Shown: positions 49,417-59,572 of the stretch, piece by piece
Layout: every line of letters starts with the position of its first letter
How positions within the stretch are numbered: the first letter of the stretch is position 1
DNA from: Andrena cerasifolii
Lineage: Eukaryota > Arthropoda > Insecta > Hymenoptera > Andrenidae
Direction: 5' to 3'
DNA: 64,000 nucleotides
NCBI RefSeq assembly: GCF_050908995.1
Contig: NC_135133.1
Coordinates: 9,652,001 to 9,716,000 of the forward strand
Notes under the pieces: generated by a model
What the model saw: only the letters and a program-made list of their open reading frames with translations
The model's database searches: none
Told to the model about the DNA's origin: nothing
Position numbers and translations under genes: made by a program

Positions 49417-51406
49417 GAAGGTGACGGCCAAGCAAGGGTCAGGGAGGCGAGTTAATTTAATTACGTTCGCGCCAAGAATCGGGCGTCGACGGGGGAGTCG
49501 ACGATAGGACGGCGACCGGGTTCAAGGTGCCATCCTCGTTTATGTTTTCGTTATGCTCGCGACGAGACTCGACCCAAACGCCATGAATTAACGCGGGAGG
49601 TGGAGATGAGAAAGCTGGTTCGGTGACGAACGGAACAGGGTGGAGCAGAATGGAGCAGAATGGAAGAGAGTCGAGCGGAGGCCACCCCAGCTAGCAGCCG
49701 CTAGTGGCTGGAGCAAGACAAAGCTCGGGGATGCTTTGCGATCCAGGAGCCCTGGATAAATAAGAGCGGGCGCTGGAATTTGCTGATGGAAAGGGACGGC
49801 CGTGGAGGGGATGCGGATCGAGATACTCGGCTACAGTGGGTCGCACGTTGGCTTCGTAATACCGGTCGGATAAAGTGGATAAGCTGTCGGTCGGTTCGGC
49901 AATTTCGAGACCCGCCTGTCCCCCACACACCCTCCCCCTGCTGCACCCACAACCAACGCCCACCCCCCGCGTGCTCTCTGCACACACAGCCGTCGATCCG
50001 ACTTGATCTAACCTAATCATTTGGTAGCACGCGATTCACCGCCTACGTGCTCCGCGGGGGTGGAATTGATTCCACGGGATTACTCGCCGCCGTGTCGGCT
50101 CGCCCGGCGACTTATCTTTTAAACGTAGACCCCCGAACGCGCGATCACCCCGCCCGACTACCCGCTGCGAGAACTCTATCCGTTTCGGGGACATTGTCTC
50201 CGCCGATACGTCGATGCTCCAGCTAACGCGATCTCACTTCTGAAGCTACTAACTTAAGATCCTCGAGTGGGTACTTTATGAGAGACACTAAAGGATAAAC
50301 GAAGGGGTTGATAACGCTGAGGCCCCGGCAGCTCCAAGTTCGTTATCGTCGCGGAGAAATTTTTTGCGCAATCTTCACAAGGGATTTCGCAAGTTCCACC
50401 AAGATTCGCATCGGCCTGACAAATAGCTAAGCGGCACCCCCGGCGAATATATAACCCGCACGACTCACCGAGAGCCGCGTACTTTCTTTGGTCCTGCTTC
50501 CCCCCTCCTTCTCCTTCCCGTTTTATATAGATTCTCAAAAAGTTCAGCGTCATAACTTAACTTTTCCCCGGCGAGCCAGCGGGAAGAGAGATTTGTCTAA
50601 ATTCCCGGCGGATTATAATCAAGGAGATGGAGGTAGGATTTGGTTCCCGAGACGCATCGCCACCGGAATCCGCCGCGCTCGAGTCCGACTGCTCAATATT
50701 TAACGCGAGCCACCCTTCAACGTCAGTGGAGCCCGTCGATCCCTTCAATTATGAAGCCCCGGGCAAAAATAGAATGCGAATGAGCTCGTTCAACGTCCCA
50801 CGCGCTCGAGGCTCGCTCGTTTTCCCCGTTCGATGTAGCTGTTAATTCGCGCGGGTATATTGCCGGATGGGAGGGTGGCTCGGCGAGAACAGGAGCGTCT
50901 GGGACGTTCACCTTGCCCGAGTTCCCGCGGCGCGGCTCGACAATGAAAACCTGATTGCCGGCGAGCTTCTCGCGTTTATTGCGGCCCGTCCGCGTTTCCA
51001 CTCGATCGTCCGTCTGCATGCGACAACAGGGAAAATAAGCAGTCGCTCGAACAAATGGGATTGCATTGTCCGAGGGAAGGAGAGAGGCGACTCGGTCTAG
51101 GAATATTTCCGTCCAGAAGAAAACGGGTGGAGACTCTCTTGCGGCGCAAAAGCGCAGGGGCGTGCTGAACACATTCGCCCCTCGGAACGACTGACCGCGA
51201 CTGTTTTCGAACAGCGAGCCACCACCTCTCCGAGCGACCACCGCGGGACAGAGGAGCGCAAGCGAGACAAAGGATCGTGCCATTCAGCCGAGAATGGTGC
51301 GAAATAATGGGGGACCCAGGTCGTTCGGAAATTTTTCTTGTGGCCACGCGAAAACACGAATATCATCCGAGGGTTTCCAAGGGACACTTATTGTTCGCGA
51401 CAATTG
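49417..51406. other. GC-rich non-coding stretch, no gene recognised
   Basis: Background composition. A 10-bp repeat (TGGAGCAGAA) occurs at 49641-49660. Open frames of up to 186 codons overlap on both strands. Confidence 0.5.
49641..49668. repeat. 10-bp tandem repeat TGGAGCAGAA
   Basis: Two exact units followed by a degenerate third. Confidence 0.85.
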
Positions 51407-51414
51407 GTACTGCC
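51407..51414. repeat. Imperfect 8-bp target duplication, left
   Basis: GTACTGCC pairs with GTGCTGGC at 51960-51967, matching at 6 of 8 bases. Confidence 0.5.
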
Positions 51415-51959
51415 TAGGGTTCGTACAAAAACTGACTTTTGAAAAAACCGATTTTCGAATTTTCACAGAAAATACCTATAATCAAAGTAAATGAATATTT
51501 TTACTTATTTGGAAAATTTATAGTTTCTTTAATATTTATGGAATCGCAAAAATATAACAAAATAAAATATAGTTTATCTATACAAAACCAAATAAAAGAG
51601 AAACTAGAATAACTAAAATCCGTACAGAATGTAAATTACAAATCTTTATTTCATTTAGTATTTTTCTTCAGAAAATACGAATATTAGTTTTACAGTAAAC
51701 TGTAAACTCACGAATATTAGTTTTACAGTAAACTGTAAACTCACGAATATTAGTTTTACAGTAAACTGTTACCTACTACAATATGCTTGTGTCCAAAGCG
51801 ATATCCGAAGCTTTCAATTAAATAGTTAATTCATTTTTACATATTAAAGCTTGGTATATAAAAGCTTTTTTTTCAATTGAAAAACTGTTTCTCGAATTTT
51901 ACAAATTTATAAAAAGAAACCGGTTTTTAAACCCGGTTGTTAAAAATCGACAAACCCTA
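51415..51959. mobile_element. hAT-type MITE, 545 bp
   Basis: A very AT-rich element with ends TAGGGTTCGTAC (left) and TAGGGTTTGTCG (right, minus strand). The inverted match covers about the first 10 bp with one mismatch. Subterminal AAAACCG/CGGTTTT blocks are also inverted. Flanking 8-mers GTACTGCC and GTGCTGGC match at 6 of 8, consistent with the 8-bp duplications of hAT elements after some decay. There is no coding remnant. It contains a 33-bp tandem array (51678-51770). Confidence 0.65.
51678..51770. repeat. 33-bp tandem repeat, 2.8 copies
   Basis: Units start at 51678, 51711 and 51744. The first two are identical over 33 bp. Each holds a near-palindrome, TTTACAGTAAACTGTAAA, so each unit could fold. 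The third unit breaks off after ACTGTT. Confidence 0.95.
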
Positions 51960-51967
51960 GTGCTGGC

Positions 51968-52821
51968 TCTGGATGAGCGAAATCTAGTTCACTGTTGGGA
52001 AAGTAAGGAGTAATTCCTGCTTCTAACTGATTCCTGAAGGAGGGATCTCCTAACTGGGCCTTTAGGAGTAGTCTAAACCCTTGAAATAACAGCAGCACCG
52101 CTTTGTTCGAGAGCCCAGGAATCAGCACACGCGCGATCCGAACGCGTCTCTACGCTGCAGCTGGATTGCAAGAGCTGGAGCTGAGCGATTGAATTCATAA
52201 ATCCCTAGCATGGCGATTCACGTCGCGAGTGAGAGAGATCGCCACGTTGAAACGGGCCTGATAAGCGTCCTGGATAGCAGCGATCCCTCTGATAAGGGCG
52301 CGAGTCTGTGCAGCGGATGATATAGCGCGCCCCCGCGTCCGTCTGTCTGCTCGTCGGAAGGAAAGTGTATAGCGAGAGGCCTGTGAACGAGTTTCACAGC
52401 TTAAAGGGGAAGATTAAGCAAGCCTCTCGTAACGACAGGATTTGACCATTGAGGGAGGGATTAGCGGCGCTGGAAACCGTTCGGTGTGGATCCAGCCTTA
52501 ACCGTGTTACACAATTACCCGAGAGTCTCAGCGGCCGCACGCTCGAGTTACTAGCCCCCAGATATCATCTGGCTCAACGTATTACCGCTAATAAGAACGG
52601 AGAGAAATTTCTGTCGATTTCGGATAGCCGCTCGTAAATAATCCAAGAAATCTAATTACGCCTCGCTCCACCTGGGGGAAGCTGCTTCGCCCGAGCCCTC
52701 CCTTCTCCCTGCCGCGTAATATTTATCAAGTATTAATTGCTCGTTCGGTCGCTTTTCAATTAGCTGGCCGTCGTGCACAGTGTTTCGCTTCACTTCACTG
52801 CTTTACAGATACCGTGACTGA
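51968..52821. other. Non-coding stretch, no gene recognised
   Basis: Background composition returns immediately after the hAT-type element. There are only short overlapping frames and no RNA gene. Confidence 0.5.
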
Positions 52822-52859
52822 GGGGGTGCGTCACTTGGCAGAGGGCGTCACGCACCCCC
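52822..52859. repeat. GC-rich hairpin
   Basis: GGGGGTGCGT pairs with ACGCACCCCC over 10 bp. After one mismatch two more pairs can form, around an 18-nt middle segment. It lies about 170 bp downstream, on the minus strand, of the 53.03-kb splice-site candidate. Confidence 0.75.
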
Positions 52860-52994
52860 AGAGATCTTGGAACCTTTTGCTATGAATTGATACCTCAAGA
52901 GATTCGCGACTAAATCTTGCCGTGGAATTGAAAAGTTCGATCAACTTGCTCGAAGCAACTGCGCGCGGCTCGCCTCGCGTGGGTGTGGACTCAC

Positions 52995-53030
52995 GGTCTC
53001 GACGGTGGCTAGTAGTGGCGTTGCTCTTAC
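52995..53030 (-). other. Candidate recursive splice site with 36-nt RS-exon
   Basis: On the minus strand a strong pyrimidine tract (CCCTTTCCTTCTTTCTGTTC) runs into CAG at 53033-53031 and then directly into GTAAGAGC. A further donor, GTGAGT, begins at 52994, leaving a 36-nt potential RS-exon. The 17-nt core TTCTGTTCCAGGTAAGA is identical to that at 28.56 kb. A joined acceptor-donor is the hallmark of recursive splicing. Alternatively this is a very short ordinary exon. No RNA data are available here to decide. Confidence 0.42.
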
Positions 53031-53041
53031 CTGGAACAGAA

Positions 53042-55132
53042 AGAAGGAAAGGGCGCGTTAAAGGCGTCGGAATTATTCGCCGCGATCGCCTAAATAAAAA
53101 TGCTCAGGCGTGCAGCGGTCGTACAATTACGGATAATGACCGGCGGTTGCCGTTAATATCGAGGCCTTCGCACGGAGCCGGTGAAAGGAACGCGAGGAAA
53201 AGAAAATCCGAGCGGTGGCGCACGCTCGTTTGGACGTCCCACGCGAATAATTGCACGAAACGCGCGGCAAACACCGCGCCGCGATAACTCGATTTATAAT
53301 CAACGCGACGACGAAGGACGAAAAGTGAAGTCGATTGACCGAGTAGAATGTCTGTCACGTGACGACACGGAGAGGTTCGAAGAAAGCTGTTGTAGAGCTA
53401 GACGCGACGAATCCCTAAACTGGGGCGATACATTTTTCAGCCTCGAAGCGAGCCGCCGGGGTACCTTGGCCGAGAGGTTTCGGGGGTCGGCGGGGGAGGT
53501 TGCGCGATGGCTGGCGCGAGGGGCGTACGATTAAATTGAAATTAGTTGCGGAACTTTTTAATTGCAGATTCGATAACGCCGTCGGCGGGGTTGGACGCAG
53601 TCCGCGGTAGCTACAATTTATACGAGCTTCCTCTCTCCCTCGATCCCGCGGTGGCCCCATTTCCATCCCCCTCTCGGCGGGAAACTCGAGTGCGCCAGCC
53701 GCTTTACGAATTCAGTGCCCCGGAAAGTGCACTTATTATTGAACGAAGACGCTGGATTAACTTCGTACAGAATTTCAGCGAGCCAGTCCCCAGTGCTCCA
53801 GCGGCACGCAGCGGCGAACGCCATCCCGGTGGCGATCCCAAGACGAACCCTCCAGTGAATACCGGACGCGAGTCACCGCGAGAGAAAGAAACGTCCCCCC
53901 TAATTGGGCGAAACAGTCGCGGAAGCGAGGGCGAGTTTTGTTCGCGGGTACTGACCTAACCCGCTAACCCCTTTGTCTTCGTCCTGGCGGAGCGCAGCCG
54001 CGATTGAAACCTGAATAGAGAATCATTTGGCCCTGCAGCTCGTTCGAGTACCGAATGGCTCCAAACATAACTAGGACAGCGGTGCGATTGTCTCGTTAAA
54101 TGGGGTTTATGATCGAAATGGCTGGTGCTCTTCGAAGCTGCCAACTAGAATGCTAGGCACCTGGGTGAGTGAGTACTGATTTTAGGTGGCAAAGCAGCGG
54201 ACATTAATGTTTCATGACGAAGCTGTTCAATTGTCTCTGAATTATCCTGGCGTTTTATCCAAACGTCCCTCTGTCGAAAATTTATCGAGCGACGTGAGAG
54301 GAAGGGCGAGAGAGAGAGAGACAGCCACCTCGAATGTAGATCGGGGAGTCTCTTCGAAAACGTTCCTACGCTATATAGTTCCCTCGATATCCTTCCACCG
54401 TCGATTCAACCCTTCGCCACAAGGAGGAGGACCGAGAAGAAGATGTAGAAGGAGCGGAGGGTGACTGGTCGCATTAAGGAATCGAGCGAATCCTGAGGGC
54501 GACGCCCATTCCGGGACTACGACGATGCCTTTTTGAGTGGCAATATGGCAGGCAGCTCTGGCAAACGAAAAAGTAAGAGCCACCCTTGTGTCGTTAGGAT
54601 GTCAGTCGGTTCGACTGCCGCCCCTTCGACAGATAGCCCCCCGAGACCTCTTCGAGCCGCCTTTATGCCCGCGTCTTGGAACGGTAGCGATCCAAAAACG
54701 ACGTTCCGTCGGAGCCGGCGATAAAATCAAGAAAGGATGGGCCAGGGGGTTGCGGTCCAATTTGCGCGAGTGTTGCCCTTAGAAATTAGAGATGACGAGG
54801 CTGGCCTCTGAATTTCGAGTTGAGTGCAACGCACAGAAATTCGCTTTTGTTGGCCGAAAGGAAGATTAATCGATTCATGTCGCAGAATGTAACAGGTAAA
54901 GTAGTTGCCATGCGAACGCAGGTATCTCGAGGCATCGCGCGTAGAACAATTTAATCCAGGCGCGATATAATCGACGTCGTTGCAGCCGGCAAGTTCGCGC
55001 AGCGAAGAGTTGATTTAATTCGAATGCCTGCGAGAAATCGTTCCCCCCTCGAGCTCGAGTTTACATGGCCGCGCTCGGCATCTTCCGTCAAGTTTCGAAG
55101 AATATTCTTCGGGAGCCATTTCACGCAATTAC
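53042..55132. other. GC-rich non-coding stretch, no gene recognised
   Basis: Background composition. A GA run lies at 54308-54321. Open frames of up to 137 codons overlap on both strands. Confidence 0.5.
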
Positions 55133-55136
55133 TTAA

Positions 55137-55250
55137 GGGGACTAGGCAGTCAGATCGCTCGAGAATCAAGTATTTTTTTGCGAATTAATTACGAGGAGAT
55201 GAATACATATTGTGACTAGTACTTTTGGGTAATGTTTGTTAATACTATAA
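55137..55250. mobile_element. Truncated piggyBac-type MITE, relative of the 15.75-kb copy
   Basis: The copy starts after TTAA (55133-55136) with GGGGACTAGGCAGTCAGATC and follows the minus-strand right end of the 15751-16223 element for about 110 bp, at roughly nine matches in ten by eye. Similarity fades after about 55250, and no second GGGGACTAGG terminus is found before the GC-rich DNA resumes near 55320. It is a one-ended fragment. AT-rich DNA of unclear origin continues to about 55340. Confidence 0.85.
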
Positions 55251-55340
55251 ACAGTAAAAAAAAATTATTTGAATAATAGATACATTATGCTAGAGCCCGA
55301 ATCCTAGATGAATCCTGGAATTTAAATTTTACATCGATCC

Positions 55341-58300
55341 TAAAGCACGTCGGGCTCCGCTCAGACTCGAAACTCGGAATAGCCGGGGCTGATAAGGCAG
55401 GGGACGTGTTCGGACGAAATTTTTTCTCCGTGAATTTTATTAAGCGTACTTACGTACACAGACGCGGCCCTAAGTAGCGCGCAGAGAGAGAAAAAGCCGG
55501 CCAGCGAAACAGTCAGGGATGAAAAGTGTAGAAAGTAAAACACCGAGAGATCCTCTGAAGCTTCAACGGTAAAAACGGCTCGGTTCAAAGCCCTTTCTGT
55601 CATCTCCTTTGACTAGAGCACTACAAAATTCGTCCCCGGCAACGAAAACTTTGATCTCTCCTCCGCTCGGAGGCATAAAAAACGGTCGCGATATAAAAAA
55701 AAAAAGGAAGAGAAAAGGGGCACAGACATAAAGCAAACATCGTAAAAGTTTCACGGAGAAGATACGCGTGTCACTGCGTGAACAATGCGCGCCGGCAGGC
55801 TGGAAATACAACAAGATGCTGGAGGACTGGCTGGAACACGGATCAAAGCTGCTTTCATCGTATTTTCATTGTCTCTTCAATCGAAAACTTCCGCCAGCGG
55901 ACTGGATAAACTCTGAAAAGACGCGCGCCTCGAGTCTCTCGCGCGTGGACCGTATAATCCGAGCGAGTGATTTGAAAATGAGAGTCCAAGGTATCTCGAT
56001 ACGAGGTTCCAGATGCTCGTGCCTAAATTCCGAGGCAACCACGTCGTTTCTTTTCGAACGCAGTCGCGTCCTGGTGGCCGCCGATGTCTTCTATAAACAA
56101 CAACAGGGCTCGCGAGCAGAAATAAGCTTCCCTTCCATCAACGGATAAGAAGCACGCGTGCGCTGGCTGTTTGCTCAGGGCCCCGGTGTTTGCCTTAACG
56201 TGGAAATGGACAATGAAGAGCGAGAAAAGAGGATTAGAAAGCAGGCCGAAGTCCAGCGAGCACGGCGTAAGTAGATTGATTCCATCAAGTTCGGGCGGGA
56301 ATACACTTACGGCGAAACCTTACGTTGTATCCTCTGAAAATAACGGGCGGATCTCCCTGGAAGCCCCTCGAGCAACCGAGCGCGATAAATCATCAAGCTG
56401 CACCACTTGACAGGAATCTAATTTTAAACAAATCCAAACACGATGGCGGGATTCCTTCAGCGGCTCGCACAACTTTCATACAACCTGCCAGGGCGAGGCG
56501 AGCAATGTTCCTCGAAATAAGCTTCGATATACCCGCCTGCCTCTGGTCGCAAAGAATTATTAATCAGGCTTTCTTAATAAAAATCCTCCAGCCAGTCCTC
56601 AAGCAGGTTATTCCCCATCGCGAAGGGTTAATCCCAGCTCCACGAACGTTTGCTTATCCGGCAAACGGCTCGGCAGCCGGCTCTCCCTTAACCGAGGAGC
56701 GGTAGTACAAGTCGCAATATGTCAGCCAGCAATAAGGGCGGCGGGTGTTTTCTATAAGGAGCGTGTTTTCCACGGGGATCAGCGCTCGGCCCGCGGTGGT
56801 CCGCGAAACGCCGCCCTTAAACGGGGGGTGTTTTTCGTTCATTAAGCGGAAGGATCCGGGGAACGAGCGGCGCGAACCCTTGCAGGGCACACGTGCGGTC
56901 CGGAAACAAGGAATTCGAGCGAGACCGTAGGCAGCAATAAATTCCGAACGCTCTTAATATACTCCAGCGCGCGGCGGATTGCTCTTCCGCGTTTCCACCT
57001 TTTTCCTTCGCCGCGCTGCAAGACGAAGAGGCGATCGCCGTGGATTACGATCCAGGAAAAAGGTCGGCGGTCACGATTGCGTCGTATACGCCCGTGGAAT
57101 CTCGCCGAGTGTTATTTTCCGGGGCTCCGATTACATTTGCTCGCGGGGAACCGCGACCGCCGAACCTGGCCAGACCAATGGGAACGTCGGGGTGTGCTTC
57201 TTCTGAGATTAAAATGTTGCTGGAGCGAGCGGAGCAGATAGTTAAGATTTACGAGATTTTTCGGGATGCGGGTTAGCTTCGGATGGCGCGTCTGACCGAG
57301 GACTGGCTGGATCTCCTTGCCAGTGTATTTTTCCAGTCGATAATCTTCTCCACGTGGAGAATACAGCGAGGAATTTTCACGCATCCATTCAGAGCGCGTT
57401 CGTCGACAGATCTCCCCATTGAAAAGTACAAATCCCCGAACAACGCCACTCCACGGTAGGAATATTCCAAGAGGTGGTGCACGCGTTGAAACTTGAAGCA
57501 GCACTCGCGGCCCGCTTGACTCCCGTGCAAATATGTACACATCGAAATTAACCCGCCTCCTGGCAGACAGCTTTTCGAACCACCCTCCAGACACGTTTCC
57601 TCGCGGCAGGGCAACGTTTCCTGCAGGAGTAACGATCTCGAAATTGCCCGGCGCGTATGAGGAGCCCCAAGAAATTAAAACGACCCCGCGATAAGCCACC
57701 GAATCTCGGAATGCTTGCGATATTAAAATAGTCTCGCGAACATTGGGTCTCTATCTATTTAGTATACTAAATGTACGCTTGATTATCCAGCTTATACCGT
57801 AACTATTTCCGCAGAAGAGCTCCGGCAAATTCTGCTCATCGGGGCAAAGAAGAAAGAAGGCCGAGAACCACGCCCGAGCAGTTAATTCAGATTTAAACGT
57901 GGCAACGTTGCGGTGGCGAAGGGTGGCCAAGGGGGTGGCGCCGACCCCGCAGTAGGATAGCAATTTAATAAACGCATGCTCGTAGGTCGACACGACGCCG
58001 GCCCCACGTGACCTCAAATCCCTCCGCGCGCACCGAGGAAATTCCGGGCGGCAGCTACTTTCTAATCTCGGATTCAAATTCGACCCGGCAACCTGAGAGC
58101 ATCCTGCCGCTGTCTGGAGGCACCCCGCGCCCTTCCCCGCCCTCTAACTACCCTGTTTTGCCATTCGAGCGTGCCCCGTAACGAAGCTCGTGCTTTTTGC
58201 GACCCCTCCGTTCGAATTTCATCCTCAAGATTCGTACGTATAATTAAGGAATTCGGTAATTAACGGACGCTGCTTCCGGTTTCCCTGCTGACCCAGGTCT

Positions 58301-59030
58301 CCGAGCGTTAGCTGCAAAGAAGCTCCAGCGCTCGCCAATGGGAATAGCATGCTTCCCTCCTCGAATCCTGTTTAAACGTCTGGCGAACGGGGCTCGCTTG
58401 CTCCAGAAGAATCACGTGCTTGGAATTCAGTCGATTCGGATGAAACTTCACCTCCCATTCAAGACGATGTTCTGAGATTTCTTTATGCTCTCGAGGTGGC
58501 TCTAGTCGTTGCAGTAGAGAGGAGTCTACCTGCTCGAGACAGTTCCGTTGCAGAGAGCAAAATACCTCGTTGGTGGCTCTTCAAACGAATTTAATTCGGT
58601 AGGAGGGGGGGCAGGATCGATTGGACGAGAAGAACGCGGAGGAGTAGAGGACGGGGGAGGGTGGCTGGTCGTGCAGACGAAAAGCGATCTGGCCCGTGGA
58701 AAAACGGGGGAAAATGACCAGCAATTACCGCGGGTGGACCGAGCAACGATGTCGTAGCCCTTATAAACGAGAGATGAGGGGCCAGTGATCCGTGGGACAG
58801 ATCGAGGGTTGATTCAGCTCGCTGGTACGCGCGAGTCCATTAAGTCGATCGAACGGCCACGCGTCCTAACGGACCAATAACCGTCTCAATCGCCTTCCAG
58901 GCACCCCGAGGTGCGCTTACTACGTGTCGCCGCGACGCGGATTTCGACACCGCGATAATCGACCTGTCGATTAACCCTCGAAACGCTCTCAATTAACTTA
59001 ACGCGCCACGACTACCTTGAATCAGTGTCT
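55341..59030. other. GC-rich non-coding stretch, no gene recognised
   Basis: Background composition. An A run lies at about 55697-55707. A perfect palindrome at 57757-57772 is listed separately. A 195-codon minus-strand frame (57112-57699) has no domain and is overlapped by plus-strand frames. Confidence 0.5.
57757..57772. repeat. 16-bp perfect palindrome ATTTAGTATACTAAAT
   Basis: Self-complementary over 16 bp in otherwise ordinary sequence; function unknown. Confidence 0.9.
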
Positions 59031-59114
59031 CCAACGGTTTTCCTTTAAATATTACACTTCTTCAAGATTCATTTGTTATATAATCATATTCGGCGCTTAA
59101 GTCTGGGTTATAAA

Positions 59115-59459
59115 CAGTCCGGTGTGTCGAGTAGTTTGAAACTTGAATGTTTCGAATATTTTAGAATATGTTTATATACTGGATAATGGTTTGTAATTAT
59201 TATTATTATTATTTCGACATTATTTATTTTCAATAGTTAGAGAACACTTTCATTTGCAGTTTACATTTTAATTATTCACATCAAACTGCGGCCTCGCCTT
59301 TACTCGTATCTTACTTTCTCCTTATGTACTATATTTTCTGTTTAACGAGTAATAAAGTCGAAATAATAATAATACTAATTACAAACCATTATCCAGTGCT
59401 TAACATATTCTAAAATATTCGCAACATTCAAGCTTCAAACTACTCGGCACACCGGACTG
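59115..59459. mobile_element. Long-TIR MITE, 345 bp, carrying a Harbinger-like module
   Basis: The left arm from 59115 (CAGTCCGGTGTGTCGAGTAG...) and the right arm read on the minus strand from 59459 (CAGTCCGGTGTGCCGAGTAG...) match over about 85 bp with few mismatches. They end in ATT/AAT repeats. The middle holds a segment (59288-59375) that closely matches 40754-40835 of the Harbinger element. No clear target duplication is visible on either side. The long arms give a fold-back type structure. Superfamily is unassigned from the ends alone. Confidence 0.78.
59288..59375. repeat. Module shared with the 40.7-kb Harbinger element
   Basis: It begins GCGGCCTCGCCTTTACT, then carries an 11-bp insertion, then matches TTCTCCTTATG, ACTATA, ACGAGTAATAAAG and CGAAATAATAAT in order. 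It partly overlaps the start of the right arm. Confidence 0.85.
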
Positions 59460-59473
59460 TTCGCTACTTTCGG

Positions 59474-59572
59474 CTCGCTCGATTTCCTTCGAGCCGCTCG
59501 AAAAAATTCGAGTTCTCGCTTTCCTTCGAGCTACTCGGTTCTCTCGAGCCGCTCGCTTTCTCCGAGTACTCG
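59474..59572. repeat. Three imperfect repeats of CTCGCTTTCCTTCGAGC type
   Basis: Units lie at about 59474-59500, 59515-59538 and 59552-59572, each a variant of CTCGCT-TTCCTTCGAG-CxxCTCG. They begin 15 bp outside the MITE right end. Half-units TCGAG/CTCGA are self-complementary, so alternative hairpins are possible. Confidence 0.65.
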
